A stretch of DNA of 64,000 bases from Paracoccus binzhouensis. Its GTDB lineage: Bacteria; Pseudomonadota; Alphaproteobacteria; Rhodobacterales; Rhodobacteraceae. Position numbers and translations under genes: made by a program. The notes beneath the pieces were generated by a model. The model had not been told where the DNA came from. It saw nothing but the letters and a program-made list of their open reading frames with translations, and made no database searches. The DNA is taken from assembly GCF_016446475.1 (NCBI RefSeq), contig NZ_JAEHFP010000005.1:1-64000 (forward strand), given 5' to 3'. Of this stretch, positions 44,485 through 53,077 are shown in pieces; position 1 is the stretch's first letter, and each line of letters opens with the position of its first letter.

Positions 44485-45801
44485 TCAGCCGCTCCGCATT
44501 CCTTCTTCCGGAGACCAGGTTCTATGTCCGACTATGCGCCGTGGTGGTGGGCTGCCCAGCAATGCCAGACCATCCCGATATAGCGCGTAGGCGTATTCAG
44601 ATTCGGACGAAACATCGCTCTCTTCGCCTCGATCCATGGCGAAACCGGAGGGTTCGACACGTGGAAGTTCGAGGACTGCGGGCATGTTCTCTCGCCCGCT
44701 GCGAATGATCGCGCTCAGGGAGTTCAGAAACCGTTCAGCGGACTTTTCCTCCATGACGAACCATCCCGCAAAGCCATCGCCGCTTCGTCGTAGCAAGCGC
44801 CTTCGCGGAAAACGCGGCCACCATCTCGGATCATGCCAGAGGTCGTCCAGCCAGTGGGGATAGTCGTGGAATGGCCAGAGGGGTTCCGCGCTGGCGAGAA
44901 ACGTTCGACCCGCGTATGGAATTGCCAGGAAGCTGAGTGGTGAATCAACATCGGGGCGCTCCCCTCCAGCGCGAGCCCAATCGATCCAAGCTACAACGCT
45001 CGGCGCATCCATGAGAGAAAAATTGGCGCGATGCGTCGCGAGCGCGAGCGAGGTCGGCGTCGACTCCGGGCTCGAGCCTGGGGGCGGTTCCGTAGGAGGC
45101 GACCGCTTGCCACGCGGCTTGGAAATGCGCGTCTCGGCAGCATGCAGAAAGGCGCCCGCTGATCCTGGTCTTGAGCCAAACGCGATCGAGTAGCCGTGAA
45201 TGACCTTACCGTGGAGCGATTCGGCCGCCAGATGGGGCTTCACCTGCTTGCTGTACTTGCGCTGTGCCTGTCCGGTGATGGTCGCGGCCGACACGTTGGC
45301 GGCAAACGATCCACGCGCTTCCGCCAGCACCACTCCGTAGCCCGAAACCGCACCGTCGCCATAGATGAAGTCGGCATGCGGGGCGAGCGCACTCGAAAGG
45401 CAGACAGCATTGTCTCGCCACGTATAGCCGAGCGCATTCATGAGCAGGTCGGTGACGCCGGCTCCGAGGCGCCCGGCGAAGGTGGTCCTTTCGGCGTCGG
45501 CCAGCGAGTTGATGTGCTGTGTGAGCGCGAATGCGGGGCCATCCTCGATCAGCCATTCCACTTCAGTCAGGGCGCTGTCTCCCCACCGCGCCAACATTTC
45601 CGGCGGTGCATCCCGCAGCGTTGCCGTTCTTGCCATCGACGCCGCAAGAGCGGTCGGCCCGAACGTCAGGGTCTTGCACATACCGGGGGCATTGAAGCCC
45701 ACGGAGATCGGACTTGGGTTATGCCGATGGCGCGTGTGTCCAGTGATGCCGACCGATTTTTCGGCTCGCCAGACCGCAGCGGAGGTCAAGACATCGCTCA
45801 T
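44485..45801 (-). CDS. unknown accessory protein paired with DUF6650
   Basis: 438 aa from the ATG at 45801; the in-frame ATG at 45867, overlapping the DUF6650 stop region, would add 22 residues. The stretch ADFIYGDGAVSGYGVVLAEARGS (D, then E-A-R 15-20 residues later) resembles the restriction-endonuclease D-(x)n-E-x-K core with K replaced by R, which is suggestive only. There is a proline/serine-rich linker around residue 215-240. No membrane segment is seen. With the DUF6650 gene it forms a two-gene minus-strand cassette between the DUF2493 and DUF736 backbone genes, so it is probably cargo. Confidence 0.55.
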   Translation of the reverse strand: MSDVLTSAAVWRAEKSVGITGHTRHRHNPSPISVGFNAPGMCKTLTFGPTALAASMARTATLRDAPPEMLARWGDSALTEVEWLIEDGPAFALTQHINSLADAERTTFAGRLGAGVTDLLMNALGYTWRDNAVCLSSALAPHADFIYGDGAVSGYGVVLAEARGSFAANVSAATITGQAQRKYSKQVKPHLAAESLHGKVIHGYSIAFGSRPGSAGAFLHAAETRISKPRGKRSPPTEPPPGSSPESTPTSLALATHRANFSLMDAPSVVAWIDWARAGGERPDVDSPLSFLAIPYAGRTFLASAEPLWPFHDYPHWLDDLWHDPRWWPRFPRRRLLRRSGDGFAGWFVMEEKSAERFLNSLSAIIRSGRENMPAVLELPRVEPSGFAMDRGEESDVSSESEYAYALYRDGLALLGSPPPRRIVGHRTWSPEEGMRSG

Positions 45802-45856
45802 GAGATGCTTCCGGCCGACAGCTTGCCCCGTCCGCTCCGCGTCTGTCGCAGCACCT

Positions 45857-46390
45857 TCATGATGCATCGTCCGCCGAGGGAAGAATCGATGCGAGCTCGC
45901 CCTCGACATCGATGCCATATTGATAGGCGAGGGCTGCGACGTGGGTGCCAAACGTCGCCCGCAGTTCCCCAAGAGCGACGAAGAATGGTGGGCTGCCTTC
46001 TTCGTCGCCGAAGCGACCTCTGCCATACAGGGGTGGCAGGTTGCGGAAATCCGGATGCGGCTCCTCGAGGAACCTTCGACAGGCGGCGCGCATGGCACGG
46101 ATGGATCCGGCGGCCCGAGCGGTCTCGGGCAGAGCTTGCAACGTCTCTGTCAGCAGTTCGCGCACATGCAGGACCGAAGCGGTCACTTGTGAGACGACTT
46201 CGAGATGGTATGGGACGAAAAGAACACGCCGGTCTTCCAGCGCGGTCAGCAACCGCCGGATAATCTCTCGTTCGTCAGCGGGAGGCGTCCACTGAACCCC
46301 AAAAAATGGCAGCGAGAACCCCGTCAATCGATGGGCCAGCGATTTCGCCGCTATCTTTCCCTTCTTCGTGATGTCACCCGATTTGCTCAC
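45857..46390 (-). CDS. DUF6650 family protein
   Basis: 177 aa. FSLPFFGVQWTPP, EREIIRRLLTALEDRRVLFVPY and HVRELLTETL fit DUF6650, a family with no known activity. It lies directly upstream of the 438-aa unknown on the minus strand, with the next gene's possible start overlapping its stop, so the two are co-expressed. Start at ATG 46390. A two-gene toxin-antitoxin or defence cassette is conceivable but nothing in the sequence proves it. Confidence 0.65.
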   Translation of the reverse strand: MSKSGDITKKGKIAAKSLAHRLTGFSLPFFGVQWTPPADEREIIRRLLTALEDRRVLFVPYHLEVVSQVTASVLHVRELLTETLQALPETARAAGSIRAMRAACRRFLEEPHPDFRNLPPLYGRGRFGDEEGSPPFFVALGELRATFGTHVAALAYQYGIDVEGELASILPSADDAS

Positions 46391-47378
46391 GCCCAGGTCC
46401 CCCCAATTGTTCGACGGCTCTACAATAACCCAAGATTGAATCTACCATCGTTTGTGAAATTTGCCGTAGATCAAACCAGCCCAGGGCATCAGAGAAGCCC
46501 TTCTCGCGGCAAACGTAATAGGGTGAGAAGGGTGCCGGAAGATGTGGCGCCCGCGCGGGGACAAGCCCCGCGCGCCGGGCTCTCGTGAACCGAACCGCCT
46601 TCGGCGTTTCGGCCTTCGGCTTCGATCCCTGGCGCGAGCGCCCGCTCCGCGGGCGGGTGGCGGTCCAACAGCGCCGGCCAAGGCGCGCCCCGCCGGAGGC
46701 GATGGTGACGGGGCCTGGAGATGAGAATGCGGCGCTGACTATGGCTCCCAAGGGCAGGCCGGAACGCCATCTTTCCTGCATCTCCGGCTCCGATGGGCGT
46801 GCGTATGCGGTCGAAAGGGGCACGGCACGCAGGCGGTCGGATTGGTCTCGCTGCCTGCGGCTACGGTGGCGCACCGGCGCCAGTTTCATCGCCGCGGCGA
46901 TGCCGTCAACGGCGCGCAGCGGGAGCTTTGGACATGCCTGAGCGCGGTCGAAGCCCGAGTGGTTGGCGGTTTTCGTGTCGTTGTAACCCCAGCCAAGCCG
47001 TCGTCCGATGCGGTGAATTCGGTGGCGGGAAAGGCCATGGCGCTCCTTCGCCAACTGTTCATCGAGGCAGTCACCATCCCTGCATGTCTCTCATCGCGTA
47101 AATCCCGCGCCGGTCCGTTCAACCCGCCGTCCGGGAAAATTTCCCCTGCCGCGAAAAGTGCTCCGCTGACGCTGCGCCCCTTCGGGTGACGGCGAAGCCG
47201 TCAACTTTTCCCGGCATTCCTCGCGCCCGCTTCGCTCCAAATTTTCCCTTCCGGCGGGTCCTCCACTTCGTTCCGGCCCTCCGCTCACGCTGCGGGTGAA
47301 CCGGCCCGCCTATGCGGTCTTTCCGCTGGAGCCATCGCAGGGATGGTCCCTGCGACGAACAGCGAAAGGATCATCACC
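46391..47378. other. gene-free 988-bp segment, hairpin-rich
   Basis: I see no supported coding sequence. Open frames here are arginine/proline/serine-rich and have no ribosome sites or recognisable families. Short GC hairpins are frequent (GCGGGGACAAGCCCCGC at 46554-46570; CGGGTGACGGCGAAGCCG near 47184). A perfect 9-bp inverted repeat at 47335-47355 stands before the DUF736 gene and is listed separately. Confidence 0.5.
47335..47355. promoter_or_regulatory. perfect inverted repeat before DUF736 gene
   Basis: TCGCAGGGA-TGG-TCCCTGCGA (9-bp arms, 3-nt loop) ends 23 bp before the DUF736 ATG. It could be an operator or a leader hairpin. A similar-sized repeat stands before the small gene at 48053. 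Confidence 0.5.
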
Positions 47379-47717
47379 ATGGCCATCACCCTCGGCACGT
47401 TCACCAAGCAGAACGACGGCAGCTTCACTGGGACCCTCAAGACCCTCAACGTCACCGCCAACCTCGTCGTCGTCCCCGTGGACAAGATGTCCGAAAACGC
47501 CCCCGACTATCGCGTCTATGCCGGCAACGGCCAGCGCTACGAGGTCGGCGCCGGCTGGAGCCAGGTCGCCAAGTCGAGCGGCGAGACCTACCTGAACCTC
47601 AAGATCGCCGCGCCGGAATTCGGCCCCAACTGGGTGCGCGCCCGCCTCGTCAAGCTGGAGACGCCGATGGAGGACGGCACCTCGCACCTCGCCCTGTGGG
47701 AGCCGCGCGAGCGCTGA
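47379..47717 (+). CDS. DUF736 family protein
   Basis: 112 aa. MAITLGTFTKQNDGSFTGTLKTL and the C-terminal FGPNWVRARLVK are diagnostic of DUF736, a small conserved protein of alphaproteobacterial conjugative elements, probably a single-strand-binding-like beta-barrel; the biochemical role is not established. The ATG at 47379 is preceded by AAAGGA. Confidence 0.88.
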   Translation: MAITLGTFTKQNDGSFTGTLKTLNVTANLVVVPVDKMSENAPDYRVYAGNGQRYEVGAGWSQVAKSSGETYLNLKIAAPEFGPNWVRARLVKLETPMEDGTSHLALWEPRER

Positions 47718-48052
47718 TCCCGCCCACTCCCGAAGACCCCGCCGGAGCGCATCCGGCGGGGCTTATCTTCATGCATTCCGCCGCGCCCGACCGCCGCAAT
47801 CCAAGCGGTGTCGGCGCTGGTCGCGCCGACGGGCTTTCCGTCTCGATCTTCCCATTCTGCCATCCGGCGCAACGAGCCTGTAAAGGATCGCGGGCACCCT
47901 CCAAAATGCTCCGTTCCGCTGGCGCTCCACTCCGCATTTTGGCTCCTCCCGCGCCCGCTTCGCGGCGGCTTCGCCGTCCTTGACAGGCTCTATCCGGATG
48001 ACCGGGGACCCCGTTCTCTGACCAAGAGAACGGCTCAATCAAGGAGGTTCCC
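47718..48052. other. intergenic region between DUF736 and small ORF
   Basis: 335 bp without a supported gene. It contains a strong hairpin CCCCGCCGGA/TCCGGCGGGG at 47737-47761 (5-nt loop, followed by CTTATCTT) that probably terminates DUF736 transcription, and an 8-bp inverted repeat CCGTTCTC/GAGAACGG at 48011-48033 just before the next start. Confidence 0.55.
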
Positions 48053-48265
48053 ATGTCCATCCAGATCAATTTCGCCCACGACATCCGCGTTGAATATCGC
48101 GGCCATTTCTACGCCGAGGACGAGCTGCGCGAGAGCATCTGGCTCGTCAATATGGAGCTCCGCAATGGCCTGCCGAGGCGCGAGCGCATCGAGGCCAAGC
48201 GGCAGATCGCGGAGATGGAAGCAGCGCTCGAGGCGCTGCTGAACACCGCGGAGGCGGGGCACTGA
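48053..48265 (+). CDS. small conserved ICE protein (70 aa)
   Basis: 70 aa, with strong AAGGAGG before the ATG at 48053. Acidic/basic helical sequence (DELRESIWLVNMELRNGLPRR, ROD-like C-terminal AEMEAALEAL). No family is recognised. It lies upstream of the RdfS-like gene; a hairpin at 48011-48033 precedes its ribosome site. Confidence 0.6.
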   Translation: MSIQINFAHDIRVEYRGHFYAEDELRESIWLVNMELRNGLPRRERIEAKRQIAEMEAALEALLNTAEAGH

Positions 48266-48323
48266 GCCCCGCTTTTCGCGGCGTTTTCGAGCCGGACGCC
48301 GGTCTCTCGTCCATCCATCGCGA

Positions 48324-48354
48324 GGGGGGATCGTTTTTGGCACCCCCCGTTTTT
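48324..48354. terminator. terminator-like hairpin before rdfS-like gene
   Basis: GGGGGG (48324-48329) pairs with CCCCCC (48343-48348), followed by GTTTTT. An outer repeat GGATCG/CGATCC reinforces it. It separates the small ORF at 48053 from the excisionase gene. Confidence 0.45.
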
Positions 48355-48429
48355 CGATCCTGAGCAAGCGCGCTCCCCGCCGACATCCTTCGCCCATTCG
48401 CGTCGATCTTCGCCGAAAGGAGCCAAAGG

Positions 48430-48669
48430 ATGATCGATCACACATCGAGGGCGGCCGAGGCTCGCAAAGGCTCGCCATTCCTCTCCACGCGGGAGGCCGC
48501 ATTCTATCTCGGCCTCTCCTTCCGCACCCTTGAAAAGATGCGCCTGACGGGCAACGGCCCGCGCTTCCGCAAGCATGGCCGCTTTGTCCGCTACCACATC
48601 GCCGACCTCGATGCCTGGTCGGAAGGACGGCGGCATTCCTCCACATCTGACGGGAGAGAACGCGGATGA
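48430..48669 (+). CDS. RdfS/AlpA-like excisionase (recombination directionality factor)
   Basis: 79 aa. A MerR-type winged HTH is evident: LSTREAAFYLGLSFRTLEKMRLTGNGPRFRKHGRFVRYHIADLDAW. Excisionases of this type bend DNA at the attachment site and drive integrase toward excision; in ICEMlSym(R7A) RdfS lies just upstream of traF and is the target of FseA. Here its stop overlaps the traF start (ATGA), reproducing that arrangement. Ribosome site AAAGGAG. It is probably transcribed with the transfer genes, which would link excision to conjugation. Confidence 0.8.
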   Translation: MIDHTSRAAEARKGSPFLSTREAAFYLGLSFRTLEKMRLTGNGPRFRKHGRFVRYHIADLDAWSEGRRHSSTSDGRERG

Positions 48670-49169
48670 AAGGGCCTGCCGTTCGTCCTCTTGCCGCCAT
48701 GCTTGCGGGCATCGCGCTCGTCGGCTTCTCCGCCATCGCGCACCCCCAGCCGCGCCTTGTCTGGAACGCCTCGGCCAGCGCGCCGATCGGTCTCTATCGT
48801 GTTATTTCCGGCGCGCCAGAACGCGGCGACTTCGTCCTGGTCCGCATCCCGAAATCCATCGAAAAGCTGGCCGCCATCCGCGGCTATCTGCCCGCCGGCG
48901 TGCCGCTCATCAAGCGCATTGCCGCCGTCGCCGGGGATGATGTTTGCGCCTTCGACGGGGGCGTCATCGTTAATGGCGAAATCGTTGCCCGCCAGCGCAA
49001 GGTGGATCGGGCAGGACGTTCCCTGCCGCGCTGGAATGAATGCCGGGAACTTGTCCAGGGCGAATTCTTCCTCTTGGGCGACGCACCGGACTCCTTCGAC
49101 AGCCGCTATTTCGGGCCGGTGACGAGCGCCCGCGTGATCGGGAGGCTCGCGCCGCTATGGACCGACTGA
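48666..49169 (+). CDS. traF: TraF-type S26 signal peptidase for conjugation
   Basis: 167 aa with one N-terminal membrane segment (about 8-26). The catalytic dyad is S38 in SASAPIGLY and K83 in VPLIKRIAAV; the box LLGDAPDSFDSRYFGPV is conserved. TraF proteins in the plasma membrane mature and cyclise the conjugative pilin subunit. Its start overlaps the RdfS-like stop and its stop overlaps the transglycosylase start by 13 bp, giving a tightly coupled operon. Confidence 0.9.
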   Translation: MKGPAVRPLAAMLAGIALVGFSAIAHPQPRLVWNASASAPIGLYRVISGAPERGDFVLVRIPKSIEKLAAIRGYLPAGVPLIKRIAAVAGDDVCAFDGGVIVNGEIVARQRKVDRAGRSLPRWNECRELVQGEFFLLGDAPDSFDSRYFGPVTSARVIGRLAPLWTD

Positions 49170-49807
49170 GCCCCCTCATCTTTGCGGCCACGGCCGCCAT
49201 CATCACGCCCGCCGAAGCCGGTGTTCTCGACAAATGGCAAGCCCATATCGCCGAAGCGTCGCAGCGTTTCGGCATCCCCGCCAGATGGATCGAGGCGGTC
49301 ATCATGGCCGAGAGCAGCGGCAACCTGAAGGCCATCTCCTCCAAGGGCGCCATGGGTCTGATGCAGCTCATGCCGGAGACCTGGGCCGAGTTGCGCGATC
49401 AACATGATCTCGGCGCCGATCCCTTCGATCCGCGCACGAACATCCTCGCCGGCACCGCCTACCTCAAGGCCATGCAGGACCGCTTCGGTCATCCGGCGCT
49501 GTTCGCCGCCTACAACGCCGGACCGGGCCGCTACGAGGATCATCTGCGGACCGGAAAGCCGCTTCCCGCCGAGACCCGCGACTATGTCGCGCGCATCGCA
49601 GAGATGCTCACGGGTGCGGGCCATCTCGCTTCGGACGGAACGAATTCCCCGCCGACCGGCACGCGGAATCCCGATCAAATCGCGTCCGGGCAGCGGCTCT
49701 TTTTCTCGCTCTCGACGACGAAAAGCGAGGCCGCAGGCAACGAAGATTCCGTCGCTAATGGTGAGCTTTTCGTGCCGCTCTCCCAACGAAAATCCGACGA
49801 GAAATGA
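49157..49807 (+). CDS. lytic transglycosylase (conjugation-associated)
   Basis: 216 aa. Signal peptide (about 1-21) followed by an SLT domain with catalytic E52 in AVIMAESSGN and the motifs GLMQLMPETW and FAAYNAGPG. It opens peptidoglycan locally so that the type IV secretion channel can be built. The C-terminal tail (about 170-216) is hydrophilic and not conserved in simple transglycosylases. The ATG at 49157 overlaps the end of traF. It is the last gene before the oriT-like region. Confidence 0.9.
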   Translation: MDRLSPLIFAATAAIITPAEAGVLDKWQAHIAEASQRFGIPARWIEAVIMAESSGNLKAISSKGAMGLMQLMPETWAELRDQHDLGADPFDPRTNILAGTAYLKAMQDRFGHPALFAAYNAGPGRYEDHLRTGKPLPAETRDYVARIAEMLTGAGHLASDGTNSPPTGTRNPDQIASGQRLFFSLSTTKSEAAGNEDSVANGELFVPLSQRKSDEK

Positions 49808-50173
49808 GACCGGACATGCGCGTCCGGAGTCCGTTTCCCGCCCCGATATTCGTGTTCACCGCAGTCCGGCGGCGTGGCTTCGCCGCCGCCGGGCTTTCTC
49901 GCCATCAGTCGACGTAATCGCAGATGATCGTGGATGGTCGCAGACAGGCTGATGGAAGCCGCGTAAGGCAAGATGAAGCTCCGGCACCATCCGCCAAGTC
50001 GCGGATCGTAAGCCTTTGTCTGCACATTGGTTTTTCCGTCGGCGGATGGTGCTACGCACCACCGCCGTGGTGCCATGGGGGCCGCAATGCCCCGGATTTC
50101 CTGCGGTCGGTTGGCACCAATTTCCAGAGGCTCGTTTCGTGGCCATTCTATTGGGGTCTATGAGGAGCAGACC
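49808..50173. other. oriT-like region upstream of relaxase gene
   Basis: 366 bp without a gene. It contains hairpins CCGGAC/GTCCGG at 49810-49827 and CGGCGGCG/CGCCGCCG around 49868-49890, and then a perfect 12-bp inverted repeat GCACCATCCGCC at 49984-49995 with GGCGGATGGTGC at 50041-50052. Two further nested hairpins (GGTGC-TAC-GCACC at 50048-50060; CACCAC-CGCC-GTGGTG at 50057-50072) touch its right arm. In ICEMlSym the transfer origin lies upstream of rlxS, so this is the candidate oriT; the nick site is not identifiable by eye. Confidence 0.55.
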
Positions 50174-52153
50174 GTGTTCGACGACGACAATTTCAAACCC
50201 AAACTCGGCAAGATCCGGTCGCGCGGCTCGAAGGGCGGACGCAAATTCCTGCATCAGGTTCTCGCCGCGTCGAACCTCGCGCGCGGCGGGGCGGGCGGCA
50301 CACGCAAGTCCCGCTTCACCGGCAGCCGCATCGGGCGCGGCGCCGGCGTCGGGCATGTGCTCGCCAATCGCGATCGTTACGCTGCTTTCCGCCAGCGCCG
50401 CGTCATCATCAAATCCCGCATCGTCAAGCTGGCCGGGAAGGGGATGGACGGGGCGCGGGCGCATCTGCGCTATATCCAGCGCGACGGCGTGACACGCGAG
50501 GGTGAGCCGGGCGAGCTTTACGGCGCCGAGCAGGACCGGGCGGACGGAAGAGCCTTCCTGGAGCGCTCGGAGGGCGACCGCCACCAGTTCCGCTTCATCG
50601 TCTCAGCCGAGGACGGCGCGGAATACGACGACCTCAAGCCGCTCACACGCCGCCTGATGACACGCATGGAGGAAGATCTCGGGACCAAGCTCGATTGGGT
50701 GGCCGTCGATCACTACAACACCGGCCATCCGCACACGCATATCCTGGTGCGCGGCCGCGACGAGCGCGGCAAGGACCTCATCATCGCCCGCGATTACATC
50801 ACCACCGGCATGCGCGAACGCGCCGCCGAGATCGTCAGCCTGGATTTCGGGCCGCGCTCGGATTTCGAGATCGAGAGCCGGCTGCGTCATGAGGTCGAGC
50901 AGGAGCGCCTGACCAGCATCGACCGCCGCCTCATCCGCGACATGGACGATACTGGTCTCGTCGCCGCGACCGACCGCGACGCCTTCCGGCAGAGTCTGCG
51001 CGTGAGCCGGCTGCAGAAGCTGAAGCGGCTCGGCTTGGCCGAGGAACTTCGCCCCAGCCAATGGCGGCTGGAAGTGGAGCTGGAGGATACGCTCCGCCGC
51101 ATGGGCGAGCGCGGCGACATCATCAAGACTATGCACCGCGAAATGGCCGGGCAAAACATCGCCCGCAGCCCCGGCGATTACGCGATCCTCGACCCAACGG
51201 ACGCGAACACGAAGTCCGTCATCGGGCGCGTGGTGGCGCGCGGACTATCCGACGAACTTCACGACCGCCACTATCTGATCGTCGACGGGGTGGATGGGCG
51301 GACCCATTACGTCGACATCGGCAGGGGCGAGGCGACCGAGCCGACATCGGACGGCAATATCGTGCGGGTGACGCCGAAGACCATCGAGCCTCGGCGAGTG
51401 GACCGAACCGTCGCCGAGGTCGCCGGCGCCAACGACGGGCGCTACACCATCGACCTGCACCTCAAGCATGATCCCCGCGCCACCGAGGAATACGCCGAGA
51501 CCCATGTGCGGCGGCTCGAGGCCATCCGCCGCGCCACCGGTGGCGTCGCCCGCGAGCCCAACGGTAGTTGGATCATTGAGCCCGACCATCTTGACAGGGT
51601 GGTGGAGTACGAGCGGAGCCTGGCTCGCGCAGCGCCGGTCATTGTGGAGAAGCTTTCCCATCTCACGCTCGACCAACAAGCGGGCGCCGACGGGGCGACC
51701 TGGCTCGACCGCCAGCTCGTCTCGGATCATCCCGAGCCCACCCGCGACTCCGGTTTCGGCCGGGAGGTGCGTGAGGCCCAGGCGCGCCGTCGGCAATGGC
51801 TGATCGCCGAAGAATTGGCTTACGAGGAACAGGATCGGATCGTCTATCGTGCCAACATGCTTGCCGTTTTGCGCCGGCGCGAGCTTACTCGCGTGGCCGG
51901 TCAGCTCTCCGAGGAGTTGGGCCTTGCCTATGTCGAAGCCCGCCCCGGCGAGCCGGTGGAGGGCACGCTCCGCCGTTCCGTCCAACTCGCCAGCGGCAAA
52001 TACGCCGTCATCGAGAAGTCGCGCGAGTTCACCCTCGTTCCTTGGCGGCCCGTCCTCGAGCGTCACATCGGCAAGCAGGTCTCCGGCATCATGCGCGGCG
52101 ACGGCATCTCCTGGACCATCGGGCGGCAGAGGAGCGGGCCGAGCATATCGTAG
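50174..52153 (+). CDS. rlxS: VirD2/RlxS-type relaxase with DUF3363 domain
   Basis: 659 aa. The N-terminal relaxase domain contains a candidate nucleophile tyrosine (AHLRYIQRDG, about 101) and the metal-binding triad HPHTH near residue 185. A DUF3363 domain follows in the second half. It nicks oriT, stays bound to the 5' end and pilots the DNA strand through the channel. The start is GTG at 50174 with GAGGAG 6 nt upstream; the frame opens further upstream but without homology. It is followed by oppositely oriented envelope genes, so the transfer operon is interrupted here before the coupling protein at 61 kb. Confidence 0.93.
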   Translation: MFDDDNFKPKLGKIRSRGSKGGRKFLHQVLAASNLARGGAGGTRKSRFTGSRIGRGAGVGHVLANRDRYAAFRQRRVIIKSRIVKLAGKGMDGARAHLRYIQRDGVTREGEPGELYGAEQDRADGRAFLERSEGDRHQFRFIVSAEDGAEYDDLKPLTRRLMTRMEEDLGTKLDWVAVDHYNTGHPHTHILVRGRDERGKDLIIARDYITTGMRERAAEIVSLDFGPRSDFEIESRLRHEVEQERLTSIDRRLIRDMDDTGLVAATDRDAFRQSLRVSRLQKLKRLGLAEELRPSQWRLEVELEDTLRRMGERGDIIKTMHREMAGQNIARSPGDYAILDPTDANTKSVIGRVVARGLSDELHDRHYLIVDGVDGRTHYVDIGRGEATEPTSDGNIVRVTPKTIEPRRVDRTVAEVAGANDGRYTIDLHLKHDPRATEEYAETHVRRLEAIRRATGGVAREPNGSWIIEPDHLDRVVEYERSLARAAPVIVEKLSHLTLDQQAGADGATWLDRQLVSDHPEPTRDSGFGREVREAQARRRQWLIAEELAYEEQDRIVYRANMLAVLRRRELTRVAGQLSEELGLAYVEARPGEPVEGTLRRSVQLASGKYAVIEKSREFTLVPWRPVLERHIGKQVSGIMRGDGISWTIGRQRSGPSIS

Positions 52154-52237
52154 CCATTCGAGGGGGAGACCGGTCGCCAGGGTGTGGCCTTCAATTGACA
52201 ATCGCGGCGTCAATCAAACCGATGGTGCTGTCTGCCG

Positions 52238-53077
52238 CTAAGCGCTGCCAAGCATGCCTGTCGCCAGGAGTGTTCCGAGAAGTCCCGCCAAAATCAGGCG
52301 GTAGAGAACGAACGGCAGAAGGGTCGCCCGCCGGAGCCACGCCATCAACCCTGCTATTGCGGCAAGCGCGCTGAAGAACGCCAGCACACCTGCGACAAGC
52401 GCATCCGTCTGTATCGCCGCGCTGCCGGACTGGACGAGGTCGGCGCCACCGAGAACGCCCGCGGCTGCTGTCGTCGGGATGGACAGAAGCAGGGAGAAGC
52501 GCGCGGCCTCGGGCCGCCGCTGGCCGAGAAAGAGCGCCGCAGTCATGGTGATTCCGGACCGGCTGACACCGGGAACCAGGGCGAGCGCTTGCGCCAGGCC
52601 GATAATCATCGCGTCGCGCCAGCTAAGATTCGCGACCGTCCCCCGGGCCTTGGCTGCGCGCCGGTCGGCCAGCCACAGGACAATCCCGAACACGAGCGTC
52701 GTCACGGTGATGAGTGCCGGGCTGCGCCAGTCATTGGCGATGTGATCCTTGAGCAGCAAGCCGGCAATGACGACCGGCACCGTCGCCGCAACAATCTGGA
52801 GGCTGAGCCGGGCGTGGTCCGTCATGCGTCCGCGCAGTGCGTCGATACCGCCGGTCACCAGCCGCGCCGTATCGCGCCGGAAGTAGAGCATCACAGCGAA
52901 GAGCGTGCCGATATGCATCGCCACATCGATAGCGAGCCCCTGGTCGTCCCAGCCCGTCAGCGCTGGAACCAGAATCAGATGGGCCGAGGAGCTGATCGGC
53001 AGAAACTCGGTTATGCCCTGGACGATCGCGAGAACGACCAGATGAAAGAGCGGATTGCCCGTCGCCTCCTCCGCCAT
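52238..53077 (-). CDS. uppP: undecaprenyl-diphosphatase (BacA type)
   Basis: 279 aa integral membrane protein. GITEFLPISSSAH at residues 21-33 and PGVSRSG in the second half are the catalytic signatures of BacA-type UppP, which recycles the lipid carrier of peptidoglycan and gives bacitracin resistance. The ATG at 53077 overlaps the stop of the exchanger gene (TGATG), and the codon-usage is like the neighbouring cargo. As an extra copy on an ICE, it may reinforce the envelope in the recipient. Confidence 0.92.
   Translation of the reverse strand: MAEEATGNPLFHLVVLAIVQGITEFLPISSSAHLILVPALTGWDDQGLAIDVAMHIGTLFAVMLYFRRDTARLVTGGIDALRGRMTDHARLSLQIVAATVPVVIAGLLLKDHIANDWRSPALITVTTLVFGIVLWLADRRAAKARGTVANLSWRDAMIIGLAQALALVPGVSRSGITMTAALFLGQRRPEAARFSLLLSIPTTAAAGVLGGADLVQSGSAAIQTDALVAGVLAFFSALAAIAGLMAWLRRATLLPFVLYRLILAGLLGTLLATGMLGSA

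Noticed and set aside
46374-47054. 227-codon minus open frame in the hairpin-rich gap
   Set aside because: No family, no ribosome site, strongly arginine/serine-rich, and overlaps DUF6650 in the same region; treated as non-coding.
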